Shown in pieces: positions 23,935-37,176 of a stretch of 64,000 nucleotides of DNA. Within the stretch, counting starts at the first letter, position 1. Each line of letters opens with the position of its first letter. The stretch spans positions 35,541,302 through 35,605,301 of the forward strand of contig NC_135013.1 of NCBI RefSeq assembly GCF_051020955.1. Reading direction: 5' to 3'. The notes beneath the pieces were generated by a model. The model did no database searches. It saw nothing but the letters and a program-made list of their open reading frames with translations, and was not told where the DNA came from. Made by a program: the position numbers and the translations under genes. This DNA is from Megalopta genalis. Taxonomy: Eukaryota; Arthropoda; Insecta; Hymenoptera; Halictidae.

Positions 23935-26900
23935 AAAGGCGCAGCAATTGGACACTCCACGGTCCACGGTAACCGGCTCCGCTATTCCAGATGTTTTATT
24001 AATCTAGATTTTCCTAATCTTCGCGAGTTCGAACGTTATCTCATATTTCGAAAGATTCGCGTTAAGACACGCGGCAGCCGCTGCTGCAGGTCGGAAAGGT
24101 TCGGGGCTTACCCGAAGACTTACGATCGGCCGGTCGAAGCGTAGATTTTTGCGGATGATAGATCGGTGGATCGTGGGCTTACTTTCGTTCTCGGGCCACG
24201 ACCTGCCCGATTTTTTCGCGATTTCGCCCGGCCTCGGCCGGCCCTTGAGCCGGACTCGCAGCAATGTTGCCGGGGTGCACGGTGTTGCAATAAGATCGGA
24301 GTTATTTATGCCGAGTCGGGTTATGGAGAAGTCCGGGATTGTGTTCACGGTCTACAATGTAGGCTCGGTAAGGTCCACTCGAGTTAGTTATCGGATGATA
24401 TACTGGATGGACGAGCCTTATCCGACCATGTTAATAAACTCGTAACGTCGTCTTAGTTAGATCGGTTGATTTATACCGCGGCGAGGCTCTATCTCGTCTT
24501 ATTAGCATCGCGTCCGCTCGAAAATATTTAGTACCTCGCCGACATTTTTAGCCCGATCGCTCCCGCACTCCTCGCCGGCGATTCGTCGGTCCTGCGCCAC
24601 GGTCGTTTACGCGAATCTTGTACATTTTGCGTAACGGCTCTTTGTTCCAATTATTATACCGAGGACGATCGAGGAGGTTCGCGAAGCGTCCGGCCGCGAA
24701 TATCGGTTCGAATTACCCGGTCTCGTCGTTTCTCGGGCGCGAGCTCGCGGCGAACGCGTTCCTGGAACGGCGGATTTCGCGATCGGAACATTCGGAGCCC
24801 GAGGGGGCCGGTACAGACGCTTCGGCCAGGTAAACTGAATTCGGTGACTGGCAGCGAGCGAGTGGCAGCACAAAAGGGCTGCTAATTTAACGGGCCGGTT
24901 GACGGCCGGCGCGCCGCGCTGCTCGCCGCGCTACTCGCCGCAGCCTCCTCGCTCGGGCTCGGGCTCGGGCTCGGAGATCAAAGGGACGCGGCGCGGCGGA
25001 GGTAACAGGTTATTTTCGCTGGGATGATAAAACCCGTGGCCGCGTGTGCGCCGGAAACCGATCGACTCCCTCTTCTCCCGATCCGGACCCCCTTTTCACG
25101 CTGCGGGGGTGAACGATCCGAGATCGTTCGTTAAGTCTCTCGTTAGCGGGAGATTCGATCGTTCCACGAAGACAATCAACGGGTCGGATGGGAGCTCGAA
25201 TCGACTATTAGACCGCTGTAAAAGGTAACGGGCGATCGTTTATTTTTCGGTCGGAGCATTCCGGCGAAGATCATTCTTACATCGCGAGGGATTCAAGTTT
25301 TGCGATTTTTATTGCGAGCGCGGCGATTGGGAGCTCTTTATCGTCCGTAATCGACGACGGGGAAAAGAATGTATCTCTCGTCGTCGCGACATTTAAGAGA
25401 TATTGTAGCGAAAAGTCGGCCGACGCAGGATGTCGCGCGAGCAAAAATTCCGTTCGAAAGGATCGTTTGTTTGCTAACTGCTCGAATTGAACGTAGCACG
25501 GCCAATCGGCGCGCGGCGCGACGTTCTCGGCTCCTCTAATTGCGCCTAATCGGATTAGAGGACCGCGTTGTCCGGGCTCGGTGTTGAGCAGAGTACCGAG
25601 CGGGTCTCGAATTAGATCGGCCCTCGACTTAGATCGTCGTTGCTGCTTTTAATCGACCGCGAACGCTCGAGGAACGGTGTTAATCGAAAGCTGGAGGGAC
25701 TCTCCAATTATTCGCAAATCATGCAATCCAGTTATTCGCCATCGTGTCGATGGATTTCGAAGATTCGTTCGCGCTGTTTCCAGAATTTCCGACGATCGTC
25801 GCGGTTGCATTCTTCGCGCATCTCGTTGGGAAACCCGAGGGCGGTTCGAATGGCAAATTTCTCCGGCGTTTCGGTAAAATGCTGGATGGAACAAAGGGCG
25901 TTCCATCTCTCCCGTATTCGCAACACCGGTATTTATTAGCCCAGAAACGCGAGGCTTCCCGAGTCGGCAAAAAAGCTGGCCTGATTTACGAGAGCGCCGC
26001 GCGGCTCGGGTTTTCAGGCTTCTCTTCGGACGCTGCCGCAGCCGCGGCCGCCGGCGGAAAAGACGGCAGGAATCCTCGGTTGGCATATTTTTGCCGGCGC
26101 GACGCGGCGCTGCGTCTACTCGCATTATATCGGGCACGGTGGTTGGTCGTCGGCGGTGTTCCCGATCGCGCGGTGTCCCCTACGATCGCCGTACAACGAG
26201 TCTCGCACCATGCTTCACCGGTTTCGTACGCGGTCGCCCGGCTATCTGTCGGACTTCGTTAAGAGGGTCATATACCACTCGCGGCGAGGAAGGTCTGCCG
26301 GCGGAACGGTTCGGAGCTTTCCTGATTGTGGCCGCCGACAGGACCCGGCGAAACATATAGTCCCGCGTTTTGACCCCGTGCTCCCGTTAATTCCACCGTG
26401 AACCGGCCCGATTTATCGCGCGTCCCTGCGAAACTCGCTCGCGAAACATCCCGAGACTTCTTCGGGACCTCTGCGAGCGAAAAGGACCTTTTCGATCGAG
26501 ATTCCGCGCTTTATCATCGAATATTCCATATTTCCTGGTACGAAGTTTCGTTCCACGGTTCGCAACGTGTGCGTGCAAAGAGATAATTCTTTCATCCCGG
26601 ACAACGTCCGAGTCACGGTGCAACCTTCTCGAATCGTCTGGTACGTCTCGATCTCGCGACAACAGATGCGAACGCCGTCGTTCTTTTAGCACGAATCGCG
26701 AATCATCGAAAATCGACGAGTAAAAAAGTCAGCTTTTCTCTGCAGCTTCCTTCGAGCGTCCGATGCGCTCCGATCTCGCGATACGAACGCTCGAGCGTCG
26801 CCGTTGCTCCTCTAGAATCTGGAATCCTCGACCTTTCGTTCGCAGAACTTTCATAGACGGATCGTCTAGATGGAACGAATCATGCTGGATATAAACGTTC

Positions 26901-29588
26901 TCTCCGGCATTAATTGCAGTTTGTGCCAGGCGGTTTCGCAGGTGGCGCGCCGTGGCGCGGCGAAGCTCGTAGATTAACGAGAATGCGGTGTCTCCCGGTC
27001 CCGGCCGGCTTGGAAATCGATATTTTATCGAGTCTCGCGGCGTATCGGTGTCGTTCCTGGATCCTGGGTGGTCAGAATTCTTCGGCGGCCTTAAGAAAAA
27101 TTCTCTCGGACGCGTTACAGGCCCGGCTGGACAACGACGGGCGAAAGCGACCGGGGTTGAAGTATTTACGGTCTCGTCGAGACAATGCTCGCGCACCGCG
27201 GATCCTGGCCGCTGCTCGCTGGCCGTGCGCGGCTACCGCCGCGTCTTTCTTCCGCTACCTTGTCGACCGGTACCGACACTACCGACGCGAGGCGACGCGG
27301 CGCGTCGCGAGGCCAGAAAAATCATCGACCAGGCCCGCCTTCCGGCTGCCGTTTAAGGCAAATATCTGTGCTCGCGGCACCGAAGCGCCGAGTCGTTACT
27401 TTTCTTCGAGCGAACCCCGGCCGCCTCGCGTCACCGCCTTCCTCCGCTGCTCGCCGCAACGGTTCGACGCCGACGCCGACAGAATTTCGGCGCGATACCG
27501 CCCGGGACCGGCGCGCACCGCCGCCGATCGCCGCCGATCTTTGATCCTCCGATTCTCTTCGATCCTTCGATCCCCGCAGCTGCCCTTTGCCGCATCGTAC
27601 GGACGGAGACAATCCAGGCCAATGTAGCGTTTGGCCTCCTCGTTCAATAAATTCTGTCCACCCTTAGGCTCTTCGGAAAGGATTCTAGATGCTGTGTAGG
27701 CTCTTTAACGATGTCGGGCTGCGAGAACAGTTTCTTTGTTAAGTCGGACATGACTTCGCGATACCGATCTTGAAAACGTACGGAACACAATGGAGGAATT
27801 TCTTTTCAAATATATTTGACCGGTCGATCGCGGTTTACCTCGATCTTATTCTATATTTCATTCCCGTTGGATCGAATATTCCTCGCATTTATTTTCAACG
27901 CGCGAGTAACAACGAAGCAATTTTCGAATCTTTATCCCATCCAGAGTCGACCGGAGAAGCAGAATTCTGTCCGAGATCTTCCGGCGTGTATCGATCGGCC
28001 GTCGCGCGCCTTAATAAACGGCGGACGAGGCGAATATAGATTCTAGAGTGGACTAGAAACGGGGGATCCGTGCGATGGGCGTAGATCGGAGGAATAGGGC
28101 GCACCGGACGAAGGTCCTGTAGTCCTTGGACGCGGCACGTGGAAACGATGCGACGCGACCCGACGCGACGGCCCTCCGAGTCGGAAGAAGAATAAAGGAG
28201 ACCATTATCCGATGTACCGAGCATCCAGCCGACCAAGCCCCATTACCATTTATCCTGGCAGCCGCGCGAGTGCCGGAATCGGAATTCGTACTTTCGCGGG
28301 GAACGAACCGAGCGAAATTTATAATAACAAGCAGCCGCCTCGTTGCGACGCGCGGCAATAGGTATCCCGGATCGCGAAAGACGCGCGCCCGTCGCTTTGG
28401 CAGCGACGCTCTCGATCCACCGTCTTTCGCGGTTGTTGACGGCAATTTTTCAGTTTCGACACAGATCCGAGCTGCGATCGGTCGATTCAACGTCGAAACT
28501 CGAACCGGATGGCCTGCCGAGTGGGTTCGCGTCGCCATAGACGCGCGCAGCGATTTTCTTAGGTTTCGATTCGAATTAAATAGGATCCGGTAGATCCAGT
28601 TTGCCGGCAGCACACGCATCGGCGCGTTCAGAGTTCCGAAGACTCCGCTAAATTTAAACAGGTTTTTCTAGAATAATGGGTTCTATGGGCCATCTTCGAG
28701 ACCCGTATTAGAGCTACCAGTTTCAAAGGTACAACGAAGCTCATAGTTGTAGGCGTAGACTGGAATCTTCTTAGCGTTCCCGTAAATTAGGCAGTTTCTA
28801 GAAAATCCGGTCGGATCTACCGGCTTAGCCACTGGTTTAAAAAGAAATTCAGAGTAAATCGGACTGGTTCCATCGCGGCAACAACTTCCAAGCCTTCTGT
28901 TAAATCCGTATATACCAGTTTCAACGTTTATACCTAAATTAATCATCGCGCGTCTAATCCGCGATTTTCTTGCCCTTTTACTCGATTCGCGCGCGGGCTC
29001 CTGTTTAGTCCTAGTTAGACGGTTCCCACAGATTGGACAGAGTCGGTTGAATCCGTTTCGCAGGAAGAACGGCACCGAGTTCCGTGGTTTCGTCAAAATT
29101 CGCGGGTGCGCGCTCGGACAGCGGTTTCCTCGTTCCCCGACGCGATCGAAGGTTTCGTTGCGAATCCGGCCGATCTACCGGCTCCGTAGCGTCTCGCATT
29201 TCCGACCATTCTCCAAAGTTCAAACGGTTTCACCGGAATAACAGTCTACGATCCTCGAGGCCCTCGCAACAAAGTCGATCGTCGCGAACAGCAATTTGCC
29301 GTCGCTCTCGATCCTCGCAGGATCGTTCGCCGGACTCGTTCGATACCGTGCTCCTATTATATCCGACTGCAACAGCTACAAGACTTTCCGCGTCCAAATT
29401 ACGATTCACTTTCGGCCCGGCAAAAGAAGCGGCCAATCATTGTCTCGGCGAGATTGCATTCCGCCGGCGCGGCGCTCGATACGATCCGATCGATCGATCG
29501 ATCGAAACGGAACGCGGGGCTACGTAGACGGTGAAAGAAGAAAAGTAAGAAGGCTAATCGCGGGAGACGGCACGGCGCACGGTGCGGC

Positions 29589-29627
29589 GGGGCGAGGCGA
29601 GGCGAGGCGAGGCGGGGCGAGGCGGGC
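29589..29627. repeat. (GGCGA)n pentamer array
   Basis: Seven to eight tandem GGCGA/GGCGG units. This is the same pentamer as the CTCGC arrays read on the other strand. Confidence 0.85.
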
Positions 29628-31835
29628 CGCTCGGGCCCGGCGAGAATGAGGAAACGGCCGGCGGACAATTAACCGCGAGATCCGCCAGCAGCGCTTTTTA
29701 CCGCGCTCCTTCCCCTGGCCGCTAGCCGGTAGCGGGATTCAGCTGCGCGATGCGGATAATCGCGAATGCTCGCTCGATTCCGCCTCCTTCTTCTCTCGTC
29801 CACTCGATCTTCGAGGGAATATCGCCGTCGGGCACGCCACCGAGAGGAACGGGACGACGGACGGTCGAAGCGAAACGTCCAAAAATCTCCCGATGAGAAA
29901 TATTCTCTGCGGAGCCTTCGACGCGCTCGCACCGATTTCAAATTCTTTATTTTACAATTATGAAAATATTGTAAAAATGCTCGAAACGCTTGTAACAAGT
30001 TAACAAATTTTTAACGCGATTTATTACCGTTTATTCGTTAAAAACGTCGAACTAATCGGGCACGCGCGAAAGCGCATCGAACGGGAGGAGCCTTCGGCTT
30101 CGCCTTTACGATTCCCCGCCTCGTAGGATGCTGCATCGATCATAGAACCGTTGCCAGCTGTCGTCGATGAAGAGCCCTCCGCCTTCGAACGTTCTCCGGT
30201 GACCAATAAATGCCGGTTTTTCATACCGGCTCGTCGACGAGCGCTCGGCGAGATGTTTTACGGCCTCGTGTGTCATCTGCGTGCGGATACTCGTTGGAGG
30301 ATTACGTGTCCGGAGATGGAAGATTTATCGGTCTTCTGGCGGCGGCTACCGCTGACGAGCACGACGCGCTTCACCGCGGAACTTTCCGATTTTCTAGATT
30401 ATCTTCCGTAGGTTTCGAGCGGACGAAAGAACGCTCGCGTCCGCGGTGGACATACTTTGCGAAAGTTGCTAATGGACTGGAAATCGTCGCGAGTTCGTCC
30501 GCGGTGTCCGAGGTTCTTTCCACGATCGTTAGACTGTGCAAAATAAACGTTTTCGGAGCGAATCGCGTGCACGAAACCAAATATAGAAATATCATCGATC
30601 GAAGTTTCCTCGCGTCTTACGTCGAAGCGATCGCAAAAATTCGAATATGTCTCGGTATCTCGATTTCACTCCACAGGGCGACTGAAAGAATAAAGTCATA
30701 AAACTCAGATGATTGATCACGATCGTCGAAGCCGGCACGCCGCGATGGTTGTTGCATAGTCTTGTTCGAACGACCGCGAAGTACTCTGGCAAAGAGCGCA
30801 GGTGGTTTCACGGAGTCGTAAGGTGAATCGGATCGGCAACGCCCATCGATTTCATAAATCACGCGGTCTCCGGTGGCTGTCGACGGTTCGGTCCGAGTCG
30901 CAGGTTTTCTTCTCGCGCGTCGCGAGGTCGTCCGCTCGGGATGGACCGTCCTCGTCTTCGTCCTCGTCATCGGCCGACACCGGAACACGCTCGTTGCTGG
31001 CTTGCGGTGGAAACAAGAAAGGCCGGTCTTGTTCCTGGTAATCGGGTGCATATAGTTGGAAGGGGACCCGGGCCGCGGGTTACGTAGCCCGGCGTATTCT
31101 GCCCGCAAGAAACTACCGCACCGCACCGCACCGCGACGCAACGCACCGGCGTTGTTAAACTGCTCCTCGCGTCTTCGGCCCAACGCGTTATCGGATGAAA
31201 ACGAAGATCGGGACGGGGAGTCGTCGATAGAAATCTGGGCAGTGGCTAGGCATGCTCTTTTATCCGCGATTTTCGCGTCTGGGTGGTCCTCGATCTGTAG
31301 CTCTTGTATACGCGTTCCTCGTACTCTCGTCTATATTTATTTAATGGGAAGTTTCTCGATCCAATGGCGTCGCAAGCAGGTACCGTACAGGATAAACAAG
31401 TTCTTACCAAACCCGGAACTTCGCAGGGAATAAAAATCGACCGGTTATCGGATCGAGGAAATCCGAACGGAAGATCGACGGACCTCGTTGGTTCTCGAGG
31501 CGATGTGGGACGACTCCGGATCGATTTCACCCAGAATGGAACGGAACGGAACAGGCGCGCGTTTATTCCGCGCGCCACCCACGGCAATCGGAAATGATCC
31601 GCGAAACGATCTAGGCAAGCCGCGCGTGATTCGAGGACGAACGGGGAAGGAGAGGGCGAGGCCGCCGGCCACCCGGTCTTCGATAGCCGACCACCGAGAT
31701 CCGATTTGCACCGTCCGGACGCGTCCGCTCGTCGGACGATTAATTTCTGTAATGGGGAGTCGCGTACCGGGTCCATCGTTCCTCGTGGTTAGGATTCCCT
31801 ATTAGCCGCGATTCTCGATATTGTATTTACCGAGT

Positions 31836-31863
31836 CTCGAGGCGAGGCGAGACGAGGCGAGGT
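31836..31863. repeat. GAGGC pentamer array
   Basis: About five degenerate GAGGC/GAGAC units. Confidence 0.75.
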
Positions 31864-34252
31864 CGCTGCGTCGAGCTGCGAGGGAGATTGCGTTTCCATG
31901 GTGGTTTCCCGCGATTCGCCGCACCGTACGCCCCTGTAATTTGTTAATCGGTACCAGCACGGAGCCTCGCATGCATCCTATCCGCTTCTCTCCCTTTCCC
32001 TTTTTCCTCCCGGGGGAATTCGATGCTTCTGCACGGCCGCCATTAAGCTCTATTCGGCTCGCGCTTGTTTCGCGCGCGACCCGGGGAACCGGAGCGACGG
32101 CGAGGCTCTCTCCAGGTATCATCCACCTCGCGCCTCGATGTGGGTCGAGCGATAGGTTCAGCGGCTCGGGTCTAGGGTTACTCGAGACCACCGCTTTCCG
32201 AAGTCGACGACGATGCCGGGGAATCCGAACTTACCATTAAGTACCCTCGCATCGCCGCGATCGACTGCCGTCTAATTCTGCCGCTATTTACCCGAATTTC
32301 TCGCGACGCGTCTCCCCGGCTAATAAAAACCGAGGGACGCGCCGGATATTCGTTATCCTCCGGGTTTCTCGGGAACCCTCTCGGAAAACGCGCTTTTTTC
32401 CTGTTTCCTCTGTGGTAATGCGTTTCGACGCGTAGCGTCATCGATATCGTTGGCAGTGCTTTAACGTCGGTCACTCGATATCTCGTTCGCCGCTGCGTTC
32501 GACTGCGCCTCGCCTTCGCGCGTTCGCGCCTTCGCGTGTCTGTCGGCGTTGCGCGTCGGCCGTTCGATCGATCACCGGTGACTTATTTCTCGACGGAGCC
32601 GGGAAAACACGCGTCGCGCCGCGCAGCCTCTGTAATACGCTTTTCATTGTATTCGAATTGGATTTTAAACGGGCGTTTCGATCGTTCCCGACCACTTTTT
32701 TTTACTAGAACGCTCGCCGAGGAAACTGGCTTTTTGCCGAATTTTTTCGAGCGAAGCTATCGAGTATATTCAATGTGAAATTTTGTAGAGTCGACGCCGC
32801 GTGTTAAGGGGAGTGCCATGTTGCAACGGATCAACCAGAGGTTTCTCGAGCTGCTTCTGAAACAGCATAAACTCCGACGTCGACGAACGTATTTCATTGG
32901 ACGAAACGAGTCTTCGCGAAACCCGTCGCAGTAAACTTCGGCCGGCAATTTATCCGACGAGTTTAGCGAGCGGAAGGTTCGAGGAGCGATCGATTTCGCG
33001 GACCCGAAACGAATAAACGGAGCGGAGCGGCGGTCTTCGCGAGAATTCGGTTGCGCAACGGTCGCAGCCGCGCGCAACGCTTGGGATCGCGTGTCGTCCG
33101 ATCGCCCGCCTCGTTGTCCCAGCGATTCGTCTGGAATCTGGGAGCCGACTCTCGGAGCACCTGCGACCGCGATCGCGACTGCGACTCCTCCGAATGCAAC
33201 TGTAACTGCGGCAACCGGCGCAGAACTCGCGGCCGGATCGTGACACCGGCGGTTCTCTATTTTCACCGTTACGCAATCGGAGATAGTCGGCGAGCCGAGC
33301 CCCGGGAATCTTCTTCTCTTCCTGGCCGACCCGGTCGCGGTCGACTCGCTTTCGGCCTCGCCAGGCAAATGTCGTGCGAATCGCGCCGCTCGTTCCGCTC
33401 GTTTTCATCTTCTTACGCGTCGCCTCTCTCGGTTGCGTCACTTCTGCTTCTCGGCGAAACGGCTCTCGAGCTCGCCGAGAATTCCCATCCGCGATCGTCC
33501 CGATTTTTTGGCACACGCTCTTCCATCGACGCGCGCGATCAACTCCTCGCTGTGCAAAACACCCTGCCGGACTCGACGAAACGCGATCCATCGGGTGCGC
33601 GAATCGTTCCTTTCCGCGCGGGCGAGATACGATTCCGTTCTCTCGCTCGACTCGATACTCGAGTCTGCATAGGACGCAGCGTTTCCTCCCTTTTCTTTCG
33701 AAATTTCCTGGCAAGCGACTTCGCAATCCGTTTAGAACGGAGCAGGAATTACTACGATCGCGCTCTTACAATCGCCATCGTCGATCGGCCGTTGTCGCGT
33801 ACAGCATCGTACAATACCGTTCGCCGCGGGGCAAAATCGCGTGGCAGAATATCCGACAAGCGGACGATCGTCTTCGGTTCTCGATCAGCATCTTCGAGGC
33901 TGGCGAAGGGAAGAAACCGAAGAATCCCATCACGGCGTGGCCGGCAAGAAACGCGAATTCCACGGTCCGCCTTTCTCGGACGGTCGGACGATTTCGCCGG
34001 AAAGGTGATCGTCGACGGTGCGTTACGCCGCGTGGAAATCGTTGTTCCCGGTTTCCACCGTGGAGATCGCGGCCGGCTGTGGTTTTTGCGCGGAGCTTGC
34101 AGCAGCGGCAGCGGCAACGGCAACAGCATCGGGCAACTCGAACGAGTCCTGGAAGCAGGATAGGAAGAAGGGAAAACCGGAGACCGAGGACGCCTCTTCT
34201 TTTCCAGGAAGAGCGGAGAACGAGAGAACGCGGGATCGAGAGGAAGAACGAG

Positions 34253-34306
34253 ACGAAGAAGAGGAAGAAGAAGAAGAAGAAGGAGAAGAAGACGAGGAGG
34301 ACGAAG
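34253..34306. repeat. (GAA)n/(GAG)n triplet tract
   Basis: Mixed GAA and GAG triplets, purine-only on the plus strand. Confidence 0.88.
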
Positions 34307-35536
34307 GTGGCCGACTGCAACGGATAGGTCCGAAGATAAGTAGCGCGAACTGCGCGGCGGCGGACCGGCGCAACGGCAAGAAACCAGCGGCAATAATAAT
34401 TTACAGTACTCTTTCTCCGCGAGAGCTCTCTTCCTCCCCCGGTTTCTTCCTCTCTTGCCGGACGATTCTCTCTCGCTTGCTCTCTTTCTCTCTTCCTCTC
34501 TTTCTTCGTTCGGGTTTGTTCGCTCTCCGGCTCCTCCCCCGCTGCTCTGCACTGCTCCTCTTCCTTCTTCCTTCCCCATGGTGGTTGCGCCAGCAATTCC
34601 ATATTAGGTCTCGCGCTGGCCGGCTCTACCGCGATCACCGCTATTGAGACGTAGTTACCCTTACTTATCCTGTCGGTGCGACCGACAGCAACCATCCCGG
34701 CAAGAAGAGGACGAACGAGGGAGGCTGTACACCCGGTCTTCCGTCTCTTCCTCCTCTTCCTCCTCCTCTTCTTCCTCTCGTTGGATACGGTTCGGGGCAA
34801 CGCTTTGTTCCACGGCGATGGGTCGCCAACGCGAACGCGAACGCCGCGAACGAGATTAGAACTCGGCTGGCTTCGCTCTGGCCGGGGTAATCGGTCCCGA
34901 TGCTTACCGCTTCCGACGCTTCCGCGAACGGCAACCCTTCTCTTCTCTGCCCGCCGTCGCGTCGTTCGGTCCCCTCTAGATACGAGAGCACCAAGCTTTT
35001 AAGATCGTTCGGTTAACACGTTTCACCCTGCCCGTTTTCGCGCGTCTTCTCGCTCACGGTGCGAATCCACTGTACGATCGCGGAATCTCGCTTCTCGGCA
35101 ACGCTCGCCGCGTCTCGCCGTTCATCGAAAGCTCGAGCCAACGAGCGTCCGCGCCAAGGCCACGGATCCTCGCAAAACTACGGTAAAAGCGTCGCAGGAT
35201 CGCGCGGAAGGTGTTAATGGATAGCAGCGGCGGGTCCGTAGAAACAAACCATTCGCTGACTTTCCACGAGGTTCTCCCGGTACCCCGGAACAAAAGGTAG
35301 ACTCTTCTAACGAAACCGGCAAATATTGCCAATAATCATTCGCGGCGACGCGCGACGCCGACGCCCAGACGATGCTGTCTCATCCGAGGCGCATAATTAC
35401 AGAGCCAGCGAGCGGTTGCGCGAGGGCCAGGCGAGGCCACCGCATAGAATATTCAAGTTTCTTAAGTTTCTTCTAGTAGTAAATATTGTTATGCTAAGTG
35501 CAGTCGTTGTCACGCCTTCCAGGGCCCGGCCCCAGG

Positions 35537-35608
35537 CTCCTCACCTCCTCCTCCTCCTCCTTCTTCTTCTTCTTCTTGTTCTTCTTGTTCTTCTTCCTCC
35601 TCCTCTTT
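35537..35608. repeat. (CTC)n/(CTT)n triplet tract
   Basis: A CTC run passes into CTT, with two CTTGTT units, then back to CCT. It is almost pure pyrimidine on the plus strand. Confidence 0.88.
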
Positions 35609-37144
35609 GCTTATTTTTCATCGTGGACGCCTACCGTCTTCTTCCTCTCGCCGCCTCGTTCTCGTCCATTAGTCTCGCCACGCTCTTTCCCTCTCTCTCT
35701 CTCTCTCTTGCTCTCTCTTCCTTTCGTTCGTCACGTCGCGTTCAGCTTCATCGACGATCTTCTTCCTTCCGGATAATCTCGACCTTCAACCGGTCGATCG
35801 AACGTTTCAATTTGTTCCACCCTTGGCGTTATTACTCGCATTCGATCGCTTCGGTCGACGAGTTTTGTCGCGAAGAGCGTTCAACGTTTCGTAGACGCGA
35901 GATTGTAAAAATATAGGAAACGCGGACCGCGACGCTTGGTTCGAAACGATACATCCATTTCCATGATATCTGCGAGCGTTCGTACAACGATCGGTTCGAC
36001 GTACCGTTCGATTCAATTTCGTCCGTTTGTCGCGCGCAAATCCCAGAAAGAGATTCTTGGTTTCTCGAACGCGTCGCAGCTCGAACAAACAGCCCGAGGG
36101 GCGATTCGGCGAGCCGGCAATTTGATCCGCGGTAGAAAAGAACGAAAATCGATTCGCGTTCCGATTGAAATTGGTATTCTCGGATGGCAGAAGCCTTCGT
36201 CCCGCGTTTAACCACGGCGAAGCGACGAATCGCGCGGATCGTCCTGCCGGATCGAAATACCGGTATCGCGTTATCCCGTCGTCCGGCGAAGCCGAAATCG
36301 GGATCTCCCGTGCAATTAACGAACGTCCGAAGTGCCAGCCGGCTATTTTCTTATCGACGCTTCCGATCGGTCCGTCGAGAATGTCGGGATCGAGAGACCG
36401 GCCGCGATCGAATCCGACTCAGATCCCTATCGCGTATAACTCGGAGCTTCCGACGCGACCAGGCTAGACGGTTCTTAATAAGAACTTCGTGCGCGGTGAT
36501 ACGGTGAAAAAGCGGTCCGGAACGTTTTCCGACGTTTACATTACCCGCCGTGTTATTATCGATTACGGTCGTCCGGGGATGGCTTTCGACAAAGTAACCT
36601 AATAACTGTGATTACTCTCATGGAACGACCCGTATCTGTGGGAAACTACCTCGAGCCGGACTTTTTTATGCTCGCTCTCGATCCGCGTCGCCAGCCTCCG
36701 CCGCCGTCTTCCAAGATTCGCCGAGATTTTTCGACGATCGAACTCGTCGATTTTTGGCTCTCTCGACCGCCGGGCTCGAATTACGAATCGCGAGCAGAAA
36801 CAACTAGGGAAGCTCGTACATATTCGGGACAATTTGAATTCAATTCCGAGACGGAGCGAATCAAATTCGCGCGGATCCGAAACAATGCGGATCGTTTTGA
36901 AAGACCCGGCGACGGAGAATAGATTCGCTTGTCGCAAGGGGCGACGAGCCTGCCAGCTCTCGCAATTAGAAAGTGCGCGCGTACTCGCGCGATAATCGTC
37001 CTCGCGGGATAATATCGCGTTGCGCGGCGCGGAGACGGGATTTCGCAACCGTCGAGGTTCGCGCGACGCACGCGCACTCTTCGAGATCCTAATGGCGAAA
37101 TTACAATGGGCCCCGAGGAGCGGCGACGATCGATCGATAAGTCG

Positions 37145-37176
37145 TGGCAACGGCAACGGCAACGGCAACCGGCAAC
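37145..37176. repeat. (GGCAAC)n hexamer array
   Basis: About five tandem GGCAAC units, the last one offset by an inserted C. Confidence 0.85.

Larger units (their letters stand above)
23935..33999. other. Intronic sequence, no recognised gene
   Basis: The stretch holds a CGGGCT array (24952-24978), GC-rich pentamers (29589-29627, 31836-31863), CCGCA units (31108-31133) and a non-simple region at 28680-29240 with a repeated 21-22 bp motif. A plus frame at 25744-26262 (172 codons) is less Arg-rich than its neighbours but matches no family I know. No splice-bounded coding segment could be established. Confidence 0.55.
34000..35800. other. Purine/pyrimidine triplet-rich intronic block
   Basis: No gene is recognised. 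Strand-asymmetric triplet tracts cluster here: GAA/GAG at 34253-34306, CCT/CTT at about 34738-34780 and CTC/CTT at 35537-35608, plus CT runs at 35693-35722 and GGCAAC/GGCAGC units near 34095-34126. Homopolymeric Glu or Ser/Leu peptides in the open frames come from these tracts. Confidence 0.6.

Noticed and set aside
25744..26262. 172-codon frame with a poly-Ala run
   Set aside because: Less Arg-rich than its neighbours, but no known motif. The Ala run comes from a GCC/GCA-rich patch.
33051..34163. 370-codon open frame on the plus strand
   Set aside because: Its composition is Arg/Ser-rich with no domain, and long frames overlap it on the other strand. CpG-rich sequence has few stop codons, so this is expected by chance.
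34018..34647. Frame with a long Glu run resembling an acidic nuclear protein
   Set aside because: The Glu run is the translation of the GAA/GAG triplet tract, and the rest has no domain.
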